Positions 31,265-39,814 of a stretch of DNA of 53,086 nt are shown piece after piece. Positions within the stretch are counted from its first letter, which is position 1, and each line of letters starts with the position of its first letter. The translations under genes and the position numbers were made by a program. This DNA is from a virus. Under the pieces are notes generated by a model. That model was given only the letters and a program-made list of their open reading frames with translations, was not told where the DNA came from and made no database searches. The stretch is taken from IMG/VR virus record IMGVR_UViG_3300026953_000016, positions 1 to 53,086 of that record. One strand, 5' to 3'.

Positions 31265-31786
31265 ATGTCCGATAATCCTGAAACCAACCAAGACACTCCC
31301 AAAACAAAGTGGGTTAAAAACCTTTCGAGCTGGGCTGGGCATGACCGCAATCACGTCCCGGGCGAGCATATCGAACTGCCCTATGCTACCGCCGTGGCCC
31401 GCATCGGGGCCGGTCTCGCATCCGAGCCAGATTCGTCCTTTGTTCCGGGGGTGACGCCAGCCGTTCCGCCAGCCAATGCTGAAGTGGCCAAGGAGCGGAT
31501 CGCAGCGATGGCGGTCGACCTTGCGACTGCAAAGGAAGAACACGGCAAGCTTTCGGCGGCGCATGAAGAGCTCAATGGATCGCTTGCAAAGCTGAATGAA
31601 GAGTTGGCTGCGCAGGTGAAGCTCGTGTCCGATCGCGATGAGGACATCGCGAAACTGCAAGGTGAGCTCGCTGTAGCGATTAATGCTGCCGCGGAAAAAG
31701 ACGCGACCATCGCGAGGCTCAAAGAAGATCTCGCCAAGGCGGCTGAAAAGCCGACAGAGGGCAAGGCCAAGCAGGGCCGGGGCTGA
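31265..31786 (+). CDS. Coiled-coil structural-region protein
   Basis: 173 residues. The N-terminal part (SWAGHDRNHVPGEHIELPYAT) is followed by a long coiled coil (about 78-170) ending in Lys/Ala/Pro. Position after the capsid gene suggests a head accessory protein. I prefer ATG 31265 to an upstream GTG. Confidence 0.65.
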   Translation: MSDNPETNQDTPKTKWVKNLSSWAGHDRNHVPGEHIELPYATAVARIGAGLASEPDSSFVPGVTPAVPPANAEVAKERIAAMAVDLATAKEEHGKLSAAHEELNGSLAKLNEELAAQVKLVSDRDEDIAKLQGELAVAINAAAEKDATIARLKEDLAKAAEKPTEGKAKQGRG

Positions 31787-31844
31787 TATCCGGCACACCG
31801 ACGCCGGCGGTGTCCGGCCCCACATCTATCAGCAGGAGAGATGC

Positions 31845-32279
31845 ATGCAGCGCGATTTGTTCAATAACATTAACGTGAAGGGCCAGAATGTGGGCTCCAC
31901 GAGTGACAACACGGTCGTTTCGAGTGGTATCGTTCCGACCGCTGGTTTTGACGCTTTGACCTTCCTGATCTTGACGGGCGTTCTCGCCGACGCCGATGCC
32001 ACCTTCGCCGTTTCGATCACCCATGGCGATAAGGCGGACCTTTCCGACGGTGTCGCGCTGACAGATGCGGCCAACGCGGATGATCTGATCGGAACCTTGG
32101 CGGCCGCGTCTTTCGACTATTCGAAAGACAACAAAGTGTTCAAGGTTGGCTACAAGGGCACAAAGGCCTATGCGCGCTGCGATGTGACCCCGGCCAATAA
32201 TTCCGGTTCGGCGCCGATCACCATCGTGCCGCTGCTGGGCTTCCCGCACTATATCCCCACCTCCAATCCGCCGGCGTAA
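31845..32279 (+). CDS. Putative head decoration/structural protein
   Basis: 144 residues, beta-rich (FDALTFLILTGVLADADATF; FAVSITHGDKAD; NKVFKVGYKGTKAYARC; ITIVPLLGFPHY). This pattern is shared with small structural proteins that follow the capsid gene in similar phages. CAGGAGAG precedes the ATG at 31845. Confidence 0.65.
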   Translation: MQRDLFNNINVKGQNVGSTSDNTVVSSGIVPTAGFDALTFLILTGVLADADATFAVSITHGDKADLSDGVALTDAANADDLIGTLAAASFDYSKDNKVFKVGYKGTKAYARCDVTPANNSGSAPITIVPLLGFPHYIPTSNPPA

Positions 32280-32323
32280 GCCTTTTCGTTTCTCACGTTC
32301 GGGGTGTTCGTGGGAGCAACTGG

Positions 32324-32356
32324 CCCCTGTCTGGAAACGGGCGGGGGTCTCTTTTT
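32324..32356 (+). terminator. Intrinsic terminator candidate
   Basis: A 10-bp stem with three G-T pairs from CCCCTGTCTG (32324-32333) to CGGGCGGGGG (32338-32347), capped by a GAAA tetraloop and followed by TCTCTTTTTG. It lies in the 103-base gap after the decoration-like gene. Confidence 0.6.
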
Positions 32357-32382
32357 GATCAACTCGATCGGGAGATCGTTCA

Positions 32383-32883
32383 ATGAAAAAGCCGTATCTT
32401 TGGGGTGTAATCTCCGCTCTTTGTTTGCTTGCTGCGTTGTTCGTCTGTGCGACCGTCGCGCCGGCAAGTGCCGACTATGTCACCAAGAACTGGATGGGTG
32501 GCGGCGGGGCGCTCTGGCATGTTGGTGGCACCCTCGAAGTTGCATCCGGAGGCGTCGTTACCATTGGCGGCACCGACAAAACCGCCGCCCTGACGGCCAG
32601 TGTGACAAATCCCGTCAAAGGTGCCTCTTCGGGCTATTTGATCCAAACGGGTGAGGTCGCGCTTTCTGCCGGAACGGCCAGCGTGACCACGGGACTTGCC
32701 AGCATCGCCAGCTGTACCTTGACCGTCAAATCAGCCACTGCGCCGACCACAGAATTGGTGACATACAACACCTCCGGCGGAACGCTCAGCATTTACGGCT
32801 GGAAGTCGACCAATTCCTCGACCACGACGTTGACGGCCACCACTGGCACGGAAACGGTCGGTTGGTCCTGTCGCGGCGCCTAA
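32383..32883 (+). CDS. Secreted Ser/Thr-rich protein in head-tail region
   Basis: 166 residues with a clear Sec signal: MKKPYLWG, hydrophobic core to about residue 24, probable cleavage after APASA. The rest is Gly/Ser/Thr-rich and beta-like (GGTLEVASGGVVTIGG; TTTLTATTGTETVGWSC), like spike or adhesin stalks. A signal peptide on a protein coded among virion genes is odd, because virion parts assemble in the cytoplasm; it may be a surface factor made during infection. Confidence 0.75.
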   Translation: MKKPYLWGVISALCLLAALFVCATVAPASADYVTKNWMGGGGALWHVGGTLEVASGGVVTIGGTDKTAALTASVTNPVKGASSGYLIQTGEVALSAGTASVTTGLASIASCTLTVKSATAPTTELVTYNTSGGTLSIYGWKSTNSSTTTLTATTGTETVGWSCRGA

Positions 32884-32904
32884 GACACCTTTGGAGCGCC
32901 GCTT

Positions 32905-33630
32905 ATGCTGGCTCAGGATCGTGACCTCAAGCTCTATCGCACGCTGTCACTGCAGCTTGACGATGATGGTGCGCCGGTGCAGGCGGGTGGTAACCCGCTA
33001 TCGCTGGCTGAGGTCAAGAAAAGTCTTCGCATCGATCACGATGACGATGACGATCTGATCCAGTCCTTTATGGATGCGGCGCTCGCTCTCTTTGATGGCG
33101 CCAATGGTTGTCTCGGTCGGGCCTTCTTGACCCAGAAATGGGAACTGCGCCAGGCGCGATTTTCCCGTTGGCCTTATTATTGGGGGCCAGCGCAGCGCAG
33201 CTATGACCGCGTCTATGATCCGCTGAAATGGCTGGAATGGATGCGAGTAGAAATTCCGCTGCCGCCGCTGCAAAGCATCGACAGCATACAGTACTACGAT
33301 GGCGCAGGCGTGCTGCAGACGTTGGATCCCGCGACGTATACCATTCAGCTCGGTGGTGTGGGCATGTGGGCGCTGCTGCCGCTTCGTGGGCAGGTGTGGC
33401 CAGCCTGCGACTCTAGCCGTCTGGATGCCGTTCGGATCAAATTCACGGCGGGGTACAAGACGATTCCGGCGTTGAAGGCTGAGCGCAAGACGCTGCTGCA
33501 AGCCATGATGCTGATGGTTGGCCTCTGGAACGAAAACCGCGAGGCCGCCCTCGTGGCAGATCGCGCCGCGGTGGCGGAACTTCCATTCTATCAGGCGCTG
33601 ATCGCGCCGCACGTGTTGAGCTGGTTCTGA
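32905..33630 (+). CDS. Head-tail connector (gp6-like)
   Basis: 241 residues. LSLAEVKKSLRIDHDDDDDLIQ at about residue 31, AFLTQKWELR and LPPLQSIDSIQYYDGAGVLQ are standard features of HK97 gp6-like adaptors that dock on the portal. The N-terminus is longer than usual. Confidence 0.9.
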   Translation: MLAQDRDLKLYRTLSLQLDDDGAPVQAGGNPLSLAEVKKSLRIDHDDDDDLIQSFMDAALALFDGANGCLGRAFLTQKWELRQARFSRWPYYWGPAQRSYDRVYDPLKWLEWMRVEIPLPPLQSIDSIQYYDGAGVLQTLDPATYTIQLGGVGMWALLPLRGQVWPACDSSRLDAVRIKFTAGYKTIPALKAERKTLLQAMMLMVGLWNENREAALVADRAAVAELPFYQALIAPHVLSWF

Positions 33631-34004
33631 TGGTTGCGCGTACGACAATCGGGCAAATGCGCGAACGGGTATGCTTTCTAAAGCGTGCGTCAACGGCGGG
33701 TGATGGCGCAGGAAATTACGGTGGTGAATGGACGCCAGTACTCGACCAGAACGAAAGGCCTTATGAGTGCGCGGCCAGGATCATGCCGAAGTTGGGTGGT
33801 GAGGAAGTGACGGCCGCGCGCTTACAAGGTGTACAGCCGATGGTGATCACGGTGCGTGGGTCATCGGTAGTCAAGTCGATCACGCCTCAGCACGCCCTCG
33901 AAGATGTACGCCGCGGCATTCGGTACAACATCAAATCGATATCGAACCCAGACGAGCGCGGCATCCTGTACGAAATGGTGGCCGTGTCCGGCAAAGCCCT
34001 CTGA
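33630..34004 (+). CDS. Head-tail adaptor/closure protein
   Basis: 124 residues with the head-tail joining pattern (TIGQMRERVCFLKRASTAGD; MVITVRGSSVVKSITPQHAL; NIKSISNPDERGILYEMVA). It begins on the last base of the connector gene stop (TGATG). Confidence 0.88.
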   Translation: MVARTTIGQMRERVCFLKRASTAGDGAGNYGGEWTPVLDQNERPYECAARIMPKLGGEEVTAARLQGVQPMVITVRGSSVVKSITPQHALEDVRRGIRYNIKSISNPDERGILYEMVAVSGKAL

Positions 34005-34025
34005 TATCGATTCTGGTGATGGACC

Positions 34026-34439
34026 ATGAAACAGACACCGACATCTGCGGTGCGCGGCAGCACTGTGCGATTTGTGCAGCAGTTTCGCGATGCAGATGGA
34101 AATCTGTACGCCCCCTCTCAGGCGGTGCTGACAATCATCTACACGATCGCGCCAGGCGTTTCCAAAACGCATGATTTTGTCATGGATTTCGATGAAGCCA
34201 CGCAAGAATGGGTCACGCTCTGGGATACCCGCGGGGCTTATGCCGGGCTTGTGAGTTGGAGCATTTCTGCGCCGAATAATGAGCCGCCAGGTGATCGCTA
34301 TGATGGAACGATCCATCTGATCGCCAATCCCGCAAATGTGCAGGCTGAGGTCGATACGCCGGACGTTCCTCCGGTCATCACTACTGATCTTACCAACCCC
34401 AACAACACCGGAACCGCTTCGATGCTGGGAGTATTTTGA
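34026..34439 (+). CDS. Hypothetical structural protein
   Basis: 137 residues, beta-sandwich-like (GSTVRFVQQFRDADGNLYAP; TLWDTRGAYAGLVSWSISAP), similar in style to small Ig-like virion proteins. It overlaps the next gene by 4 bases and starts a block of fibre-type genes inserted between the head closure and neck genes. Confidence 0.6.
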   Translation: MKQTPTSAVRGSTVRFVQQFRDADGNLYAPSQAVLTIIYTIAPGVSKTHDFVMDFDEATQEWVTLWDTRGAYAGLVSWSISAPNNEPPGDRYDGTIHLIANPANVQAEVDTPDVPPVITTDLTNPNNTGTASMLGVF

Positions 34440-35461
34440 TGGCCGCGATCGACCAAATTGTTAAGGTGTTCCGAGACTTCGAGGGGCCGTTTTCGGCTCG
34501 TTTTCGGAAGGACTCCAACAATTATGTGGCGCCCGAGCATCACATTGCGGGGGATGATGGTGCGCCTGTAATTGGCGCATCTTCTGACACCGCATGGGAT
34601 GGTTCGGTATCATCGCCGTCTTTAATCTCCATTTTAAAGGCTGTGGCGTCGAAATTGCTCGGCACCGTGGCTGTATCCGGCCCGCTTACGGATGCCGAGC
34701 TTCGTGCGTCTGCCGTACCGGTTTCTCTTGCCTCTGTCCCTCTGGCGAGCGGTGCAGCTTCGAGCGCAAAGCAGGATGCCATCCTGACTACACTTGCTGC
34801 TGTTGCTACGGCTGCCAAACAGGATGCTCTGCTTTCCTCAAATCACAACGATTTAGCGGCAATTTTTAACGCCCTGGTCGGAACGCTGACGGTCAGTGCT
34901 CAAACGCTTCCGCTTCCTTCAGGGGCTGCTACAAGTGCGAAACAGGATGTAATTGTAACCGCGTTAGGTTCGCTGGCAACGTCTGCGAAGCAAGACGCGT
35001 TGGCCACAGCCAATCACGCCGACTTGGTGGCCATTTTGGGTAGGCTATCGACGGATCCAGCAACTCAAACAACACTCGCGGAAATCTTGGCGGTATTGAG
35101 CGGGATAACTGGTTTGTTGGATGCTGGTGCAACTGCTGTTTCAGCAACTTTGGCGTCCCAAAATTCTGCAACGGATTGGTTCTCACCGCCGATCGTTGGT
35201 CGAAACTTTTTTATCAACCTTGTTCCGCATGCAACTCAAGGATTTGCTGGCACGCTTGTGCTCGAAGTGCAGTTTTCAGGCGATGCAAATATTTATGTGC
35301 TTGACTCCGGGACTGGCTCACAGCTCGGAAAATTGAGTGGTCCATTCGCTTCTGGCATCAACCCGTCTTTTGCCTGGAATTGTACAAAGGCCGTGACCGC
35401 CTTCCGTCTGCGCTGCTCGTCCTATATGTCGGGTTCGATCGGCGCCAAGCTGACCCAATAA
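34436..35461 (+). CDS. Fibre-like protein with AKQD repeats
   Basis: 341 residues. About 105-200 contain four AKQD heptad-like units in two tandem pairs (SSAKQDAILTTL / TAAKQDALL, then TSAKQDVIVTAL / TSAKQDALA), a pattern of trimeric phage fibre shafts. The C-terminal 100 residues form a beta-rich head (VGRNFFINLVPHATQGFAGT; AVTAFRLRCSSYMSGSIGAK). Probably a virion surface or collar fibre. Confidence 0.7.
   Translation: MMAAIDQIVKVFRDFEGPFSARFRKDSNNYVAPEHHIAGDDGAPVIGASSDTAWDGSVSSPSLISILKAVASKLLGTVAVSGPLTDAELRASAVPVSLASVPLASGAASSAKQDAILTTLAAVATAAKQDALLSSNHNDLAAIFNALVGTLTVSAQTLPLPSGAATSAKQDVIVTALGSLATSAKQDALATANHADLVAILGRLSTDPATQTTLAEILAVLSGITGLLDAGATAVSATLASQNSATDWFSPPIVGRNFFINLVPHATQGFAGTLVLEVQFSGDANIYVLDSGTGSQLGKLSGPFASGINPSFAWNCTKAVTAFRLRCSSYMSGSIGAKLTQ
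34753..35028 (+). repeat. Tandem coding repeat (AKQD units)
   Basis: Two imperfect copies of an about 170-base unit, each coding two AKQD motifs followed by NHNDL or NHADL. Protein repeats are kept while codons differ (AAGCAGGAT, AAACAGGAT, AAGCAAGAC), so the duplication is old or the shaft is under selection. Confidence 0.65.
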
Positions 35462-35485
35462 TCTGAGAAAAGTGAGGATCGGCCG

Positions 35486-36964
35486 ATGACTGATCAGGTC
35501 GTGATGCAGATTGCAGGCGCTGCTCTTAGCCATGCATCTTTTGCAGGTGTTTCCTTTAGTAGTTCGATATTGTTCGATGTCGACCGCATTATGCCACGGC
35601 AACAGGTAACGTCGGGCATCGCATTTACACCGAGTGAAGTCTCTGCTGTGGCTGGAATGCAATGCCTAGCAAGCCTAGTCGCGGACGGGGTAAATATTCC
35701 AACATTCACAGGCTTCAAAGAAGCGGGATGGAGCGCGGGCTATCTCAACACCGCTGGGATCGTCAACAACATCGAGTTCCTTTTCGACGGGCTCGATTAC
35801 CTCTTTGCGGTGCTTCAAAATGTGAACCCGGTGACTGCTCCTGTCTGTTCACAGATCACGGCAGCGGCGACCGGCACCACCGTAGTGCTCGGCTATTCGA
35901 AATCGCTGTCCGGCAGCTCTGTGCCGCCGACCTCAGCCTTTGCGATCATCAATTCGGCAGGCGCTCAGAACGTGACAGGTGTCGCCGTGTCGGGCACCGG
36001 CGTTACTCTCACCACGGATCGCGTGATCGGCTCTACCGACACAATCACGGTGTCTTATATCCCGCCGCCAAGCAGCGGCATCAAAAGCACCGATGGTGAA
36101 TTCGCCGGCGCCTTGACCAACTTCGCCACTACCGTCACGGGCGGCCCGCCGGTCAATACCGTGGCTCCGGCGCTGTCTTCGACCACACCGGTGGTTGGGA
36201 TCGCGTTATCGGTCTCGAACGGTACTTGGACCAATAGCCCGACCAGCTACGGCTACCAGTGGAAATGGGCTGATACCGGTGCCGCCATTTCGGGTGCCAC
36301 ATCGGCCTCATATACACCTGTTACCGGTGATATCAGTCACACGCTGAAGTGCGATGTCACGGCGACGAACGCTTCTGGCTCGGCCACGACGTCGTCGAAC
36401 ACTTCCAGCGCGGTCGCGGCGGCTCCGGCCAATACCAATATTCGCCTAACTATAGTCAATGGTCTTTCCGAAACTGTTGACGGATCGGGTTACGATTACG
36501 GTCCGGCAGCGGACAGTTCGAGCAACACGTTTACGACCAATTTGTCCGGCGTCACGTCGACCAAACTTGCATCTGGTTCTGACGGCTATGCCGGGGCAAC
36601 ATTCACCGGTTACAGCGCCAGCGTGGATGGCCTGATCGTTGGGTTCAAAGCCACGCAAGCCACCGGGACTTACGTCACCGTAAATTACGGCATCTACTGC
36701 ACGTCCGGGACCAGCCATTACGTCATCATCAATAATGGTACCGGTGGCGTCGCGCCGACCACAAACATCACGCCCGCCGCAAATGACATCGTGCGCATGC
36801 ATCGTGTGGGCACGACCATCACAGCCGAAGTGTCGAAAGACAGTGGCTCTACCTGGACTGTGGCCTACACCTGGACCAGTGTGTCTGCGGCCGATCTCTA
36901 CGGCTACTTCGACACCAACAAGCCACGAGGGATCAAGCTGCCGTTCACGAACGGGTTTGCCTGA
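35486..36964 (+). CDS. SwmB- and Ig-like-domain virion surface protein
   Basis: 492 residues. About 118-205 resemble a SwmB-type repeat (SSVPPTSAFAIINSAGAQNV; GVAVSGTGVTLTTDR; TVSYIPPP), about 218-305 an Ig/PKD-like domain (GIALSVSNGTWTNSPTSYGY; ISHTLKCDVTATNASGS), and the last 170 a beta-sandwich. Such proteins decorate capsid or tail and bind surface sugars. It overlaps the SGNH hydrolase gene at its stop. Confidence 0.78.
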   Translation: MTDQVVMQIAGAALSHASFAGVSFSSSILFDVDRIMPRQQVTSGIAFTPSEVSAVAGMQCLASLVADGVNIPTFTGFKEAGWSAGYLNTAGIVNNIEFLFDGLDYLFAVLQNVNPVTAPVCSQITAAATGTTVVLGYSKSLSGSSVPPTSAFAIINSAGAQNVTGVAVSGTGVTLTTDRVIGSTDTITVSYIPPPSSGIKSTDGEFAGALTNFATTVTGGPPVNTVAPALSSTTPVVGIALSVSNGTWTNSPTSYGYQWKWADTGAAISGATSASYTPVTGDISHTLKCDVTATNASGSATTSSNTSSAVAAAPANTNIRLTIVNGLSETVDGSGYDYGPAADSSSNTFTTNLSGVTSTKLASGSDGYAGATFTGYSASVDGLIVGFKATQATGTYVTVNYGIYCTSGTSHYVIINNGTGGVAPTTNITPAANDIVRMHRVGTTITAEVSKDSGSTWTVAYTWTSVSAADLYGYFDTNKPRGIKLPFTNGFA

Positions 36965-37662
36965 TGATCAGGCGTCCGCAAATCCAGAAGATGTCATCAT
37001 CTGTTAATTTTATCCTCGACGGAAATTCCTTGGGGTTTGGCCTGGGAGCGACCGGAGGGCAAAACCTTTCCGCGCAGATTGTCGGACTGCCGCCGGTCTT
37101 CGGATCTGGCGCTACCATGTCAAACGTCTGTGTATCTGGCCAAACTTGGAGGAATATGAATGGCCTGGATGGTGGCTCATCAGCTGATGTCGACGCAGCT
37201 TTTGTGAACGGGAAGTACAACTTACTCTTTGCGTGGGAGACGACGAACGCGGTCTTCAATACCGGGCGGACTGCGGCGCAAGTTATACAAGATGCAAATG
37301 ATTACATTGCTGCGCGTCTTGCCGCCCATCCAACGTTGAAGATTATCATGCTGCGGACCCTACCGCGTCAGGTCGGCCCGGTGGTCACTGATCTTGCCTC
37401 ACGGATCGAGCGCAACCAGACCAATGATGCGGTGGACGCTTACTTCGCCGCGAATTACCGCGCATGCGGGCTCAGCGCGTTTGTCGATATCCGACGGTCA
37501 GGCTCGCCCTGGGCGTTCACGGATTACACGGACGCTTCCTTCGCTGCGAACGACAGCCTTTGGTATGAGGCCGCGGGCGGCCGGGTGCATCTCGTGAATG
37601 CGGGCTATGCGATTGTGGCTGGGTGGTGCGCCGAGATCATTCGGCGGTTGCCTAGCCGCTGA
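36964..37662 (+). CDS. SGNH/GDSL-family hydrolase
   Basis: 232 residues. Block I is DGNSLGFG (about 19-26) with the Ser nucleophile, block III-like WETTNAVFNTGRT supplies the Asn, and the end RVHLVNAGYAIVAGW carries the catalytic His in the usual place. The acidic partner is less clear. Phage SGNH enzymes remove acetyl groups from surface polysaccharide, which fits its place beside virion surface genes. Confidence 0.82.
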   Translation: MIRRPQIQKMSSSVNFILDGNSLGFGLGATGGQNLSAQIVGLPPVFGSGATMSNVCVSGQTWRNMNGLDGGSSADVDAAFVNGKYNLLFAWETTNAVFNTGRTAAQVIQDANDYIAARLAAHPTLKIIMLRTLPRQVGPVVTDLASRIERNQTNDAVDAYFAANYRACGLSAFVDIRRSGSPWAFTDYTDASFAANDSLWYEAAGGRVHLVNAGYAIVAGWCAEIIRRLPSR

Positions 37663-37663
37663 T

Positions 37664-38287
37664 ATGGCAAAGATCGCGGGGCGTGAGGCGACAAAGAAAC
37701 GGCTCGTCGCGATACCAAAGATGGTTCGTGCCGAGCTCAAGGCAGAAATGCCGCGTTGGGCTGGCGCTGTCGTCAATGCCCAGCGGTCGCGAGTTCGCAT
37801 CGAAGCACCACCTGGAGCTCATGCGAAGGGGAGCCGTAAGGTTCCAGCACATACCGCCGGCACAGCAAAGCGCGCCATCCGATGGGATTGGAGTAAGCGC
37901 GGTCTCATGATTCGTATGACCGGTATTGTGAATACCAAAGACATCGAGAACATGGGCTTGTGGCTTGAGCGCGGTACGCGGCCGGGCGTCAAAGGCACGA
38001 ACTACAAATACATCGGGTTCCGTAGTCGCCGAAAGAAGGGGTATCGGCGTGATCCAAACGGAAAATGGATCACGGCTCCCGAAAAGTATGTGATGAGTTA
38101 CGCCCGGAAGGTGTATCGCACGCATCCTGGGACAAAGCCGTATCCCTTCTATTTTGATCCTTGGAGAGCACTGAAGCCGCGCATTCGTGAGGGCATGATT
38201 GCGGCCTGGCGGCGCGGCCTCGCCAAATCACAGCGCGATCTTGCCATTGAAAAATGGCTCTCCGATCTCTCCGAAACTGGAAGCTAA
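37664..38287 (+). CDS. HK97 gp10-like neck/tail protein
   Basis: 207 residues, very basic. LWLERGTRPGVKG and KKGYRRDPNGKW, then PYPFYFDPWRALKPRIREGM fit the gp10-like tail-completion family. I start at ATG 37664, 2 bases after the previous stop, rather than 37598. Confidence 0.8.
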   Translation: MAKIAGREATKKRLVAIPKMVRAELKAEMPRWAGAVVNAQRSRVRIEAPPGAHAKGSRKVPAHTAGTAKRAIRWDWSKRGLMIRMTGIVNTKDIENMGLWLERGTRPGVKGTNYKYIGFRSRRKKGYRRDPNGKWITAPEKYVMSYARKVYRTHPGTKPYPFYFDPWRALKPRIREGMIAAWRRGLAKSQRDLAIEKWLSDLSETGS

Positions 38288-38297
38288 GGGGCCGCTG

Positions 38298-38798
38298 ATG
38301 ACCGCGATTGCTGCCGACGTTGAGCTGCAGAAGGCTGTCTTTTCCGTTCTGGTAGGGGATGCTCAGGTATCGGCAGCGCTGGGAAGGATTGAGATCGATG
38401 GCGCGCCGCAAGTGGCGCTGTTCGACCTCGTGCCGCAGGAGGTCATTGGGGCCTTCCAAGCCGGACAGGGCATTACTTATGCCGCGTTCGGCGAAAGCGA
38501 ATTCGCTGTGACGCCTTTCGATTCTGACGGCGATGATCCTGACGAGGAAGAGCCAGAAGAGAATGAGCACATTTTATATGTGCGCGTATATTCGCAGGCG
38601 GTCGGTCTTATCGAGGTCAAAGGCATCGTTGGCTTGATGCATGATGCCATCAAGGCGGCTTGGAAAGCCGGCCGGATTGAACTGCCTCACTACCAAGTAA
38701 AATTGCTCGATCCGCAGGGCGGCAAGTTTGGACGCCTTGATGACGGATTTACCGGAACTGGCACGCTGACGCTGCGCGCCCTCATCAGCCCAAAGTAA
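38298..38798 (+). CDS. Tail terminator-like protein (DUF3168)
   Basis: 166 residues. LQKAVFSVLVGDAQVSAALG at the start, YAAFGESEFAVTPFD and HILYVRVYSQAVGLIEVKGI are DUF3168 features. An acidic insertion (DGDDPDEEEPEENE) is unusual. Family members cap the tail tube. Confidence 0.85.
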   Translation: MTAIAADVELQKAVFSVLVGDAQVSAALGRIEIDGAPQVALFDLVPQEVIGAFQAGQGITYAAFGESEFAVTPFDSDGDDPDEEEPEENEHILYVRVYSQAVGLIEVKGIVGLMHDAIKAAWKAGRIELPHYQVKLLDPQGGKFGRLDDGFTGTGTLTLRALISPK

Positions 38799-38810
38799 AG
38801 GAACCAATCC

Positions 38811-39242
38811 ATGTCACAGCCAGTAGCCTCCAAATTCTCGGAATTGATCATCAAAATCGGTGACGGTGCCAGCCCTGAAACCTTCACGAAGGTCGGCATC
38901 GCGATGGTGTCGCGCTCCTGGAACCAGACGGGACAGACCGTTTCCCGCACCACACCGGATGAAGACAACGAAGACCTGGTCGTTTACGAGGACAAAGAGC
39001 CCTCAACTCGTTCTGCGGCTGCGTCCGGAAAAGGCAAGATTGACAAGTCCAAGGTTGCGGCTTTGCAGGCCAAGCTGATGGTCAAAGGCAACTATGAGAT
39101 CGTGGAGACGGGTGTTGGTACGTGGATGGGGCCGTTCATCTTGACCCAATTCAATCGCACGGGTGAGCGCGCCAACACCTGGGATTGCGACATTACGTTG
39201 GAGGCATCTGGCGCACTCATCTTCACGCCGTCTGGGTCCTAA
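38811..39242 (+). CDS. Major tail tube protein
   Basis: 143 residues, single beta-sandwich, placed directly after the terminator-like gene. SELIIKIGDGASPETFTKVG opens it; WDCDITLEASGALIFTPSGS closes it. Matches GTA/TP901-like tail tube proteins. Confidence 0.85.
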   Translation: MSQPVASKFSELIIKIGDGASPETFTKVGIAMVSRSWNQTGQTVSRTTPDEDNEDLVVYEDKEPSTRSAAASGKGKIDKSKVAALQAKLMVKGNYEIVETGVGTWMGPFILTQFNRTGERANTWDCDITLEASGALIFTPSGS

Positions 39243-39814
39243 TGACGGCGATTGCATTCGACGGCACCGGGGCGCTTACGGCGCCTTGGGCCGGCGAACA
39301 GCGATACTTCAGGCTGACGATCGGCGCGCTGCGGGAGCTCGATGTACTCCTCTGTGAGCCATTCACACTCGTTGTCGAGCGAATAGTCCAGGGCGGGGCC
39401 CGCTTCCACGACATCCGGCATATCTTCTACCATGGCCTGGTCGGTGGCGGGATGGACCGCAGTGCAGCGCACGCGCTGTGCTGCAAAGAGATCGATGCTG
39501 CGCCCCTCTATATGCTTCTGCCGCTAGCCGACATGGCGGCTGTGATCCTCACCGCGGGCATGAGCTCTGGTCCGCGCTCGGCCGACAGCGATGAAGAGTT
39601 GCCGGTAGCGACGGGTGAGCCGAAGCGTATCGGCTTCGACACCATTCTGCGGTTTGCAGGTGCGATCGGCATTCCAGTCCCTGTCTTGAACGAGATGTCG
39701 ATCTGGGAGTTCGAGCAGCAGTTGGATGGCTGGATCAAGGCAAACGGCGTGGAACAAAAAGCAGAACCGCCAGAACCGAGTGAAGAGCGCTTCGACGAGG
39801 TAATGAGGGACTGA
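39242..39814 (+). CDS. Tail assembly chaperone (GTA-like)
   Basis: 190 residues. RYFRLTIGALRELDVLLCEP, then VERIVQGGARFHDIRHIFYH matches gene-transfer-agent family tail assembly chaperones, which bind the tape measure. The C-terminal part may hold a fused second unit; no frameshift product is evident. Confidence 0.8.
   Translation: MTAIAFDGTGALTAPWAGEQRYFRLTIGALRELDVLLCEPFTLVVERIVQGGARFHDIRHIFYHGLVGGGMDRSAAHALCCKEIDAAPLYMLLPLADMAAVILTAGMSSGPRSADSDEELPVATGEPKRIGFDTILRFAGAIGIPVPVLNEMSIWEFEQQLDGWIKANGVEQKAEPPEPSEERFDEVMRD

Noticed and set aside
30314-31825. Long open frame (503 codons) antisense to the capsid gene
   Set aside because: Lies wholly opposite the capsid and coiled-coil genes, has Arg/His-rich shadow composition and no domain; a product of codon bias on the true strand.
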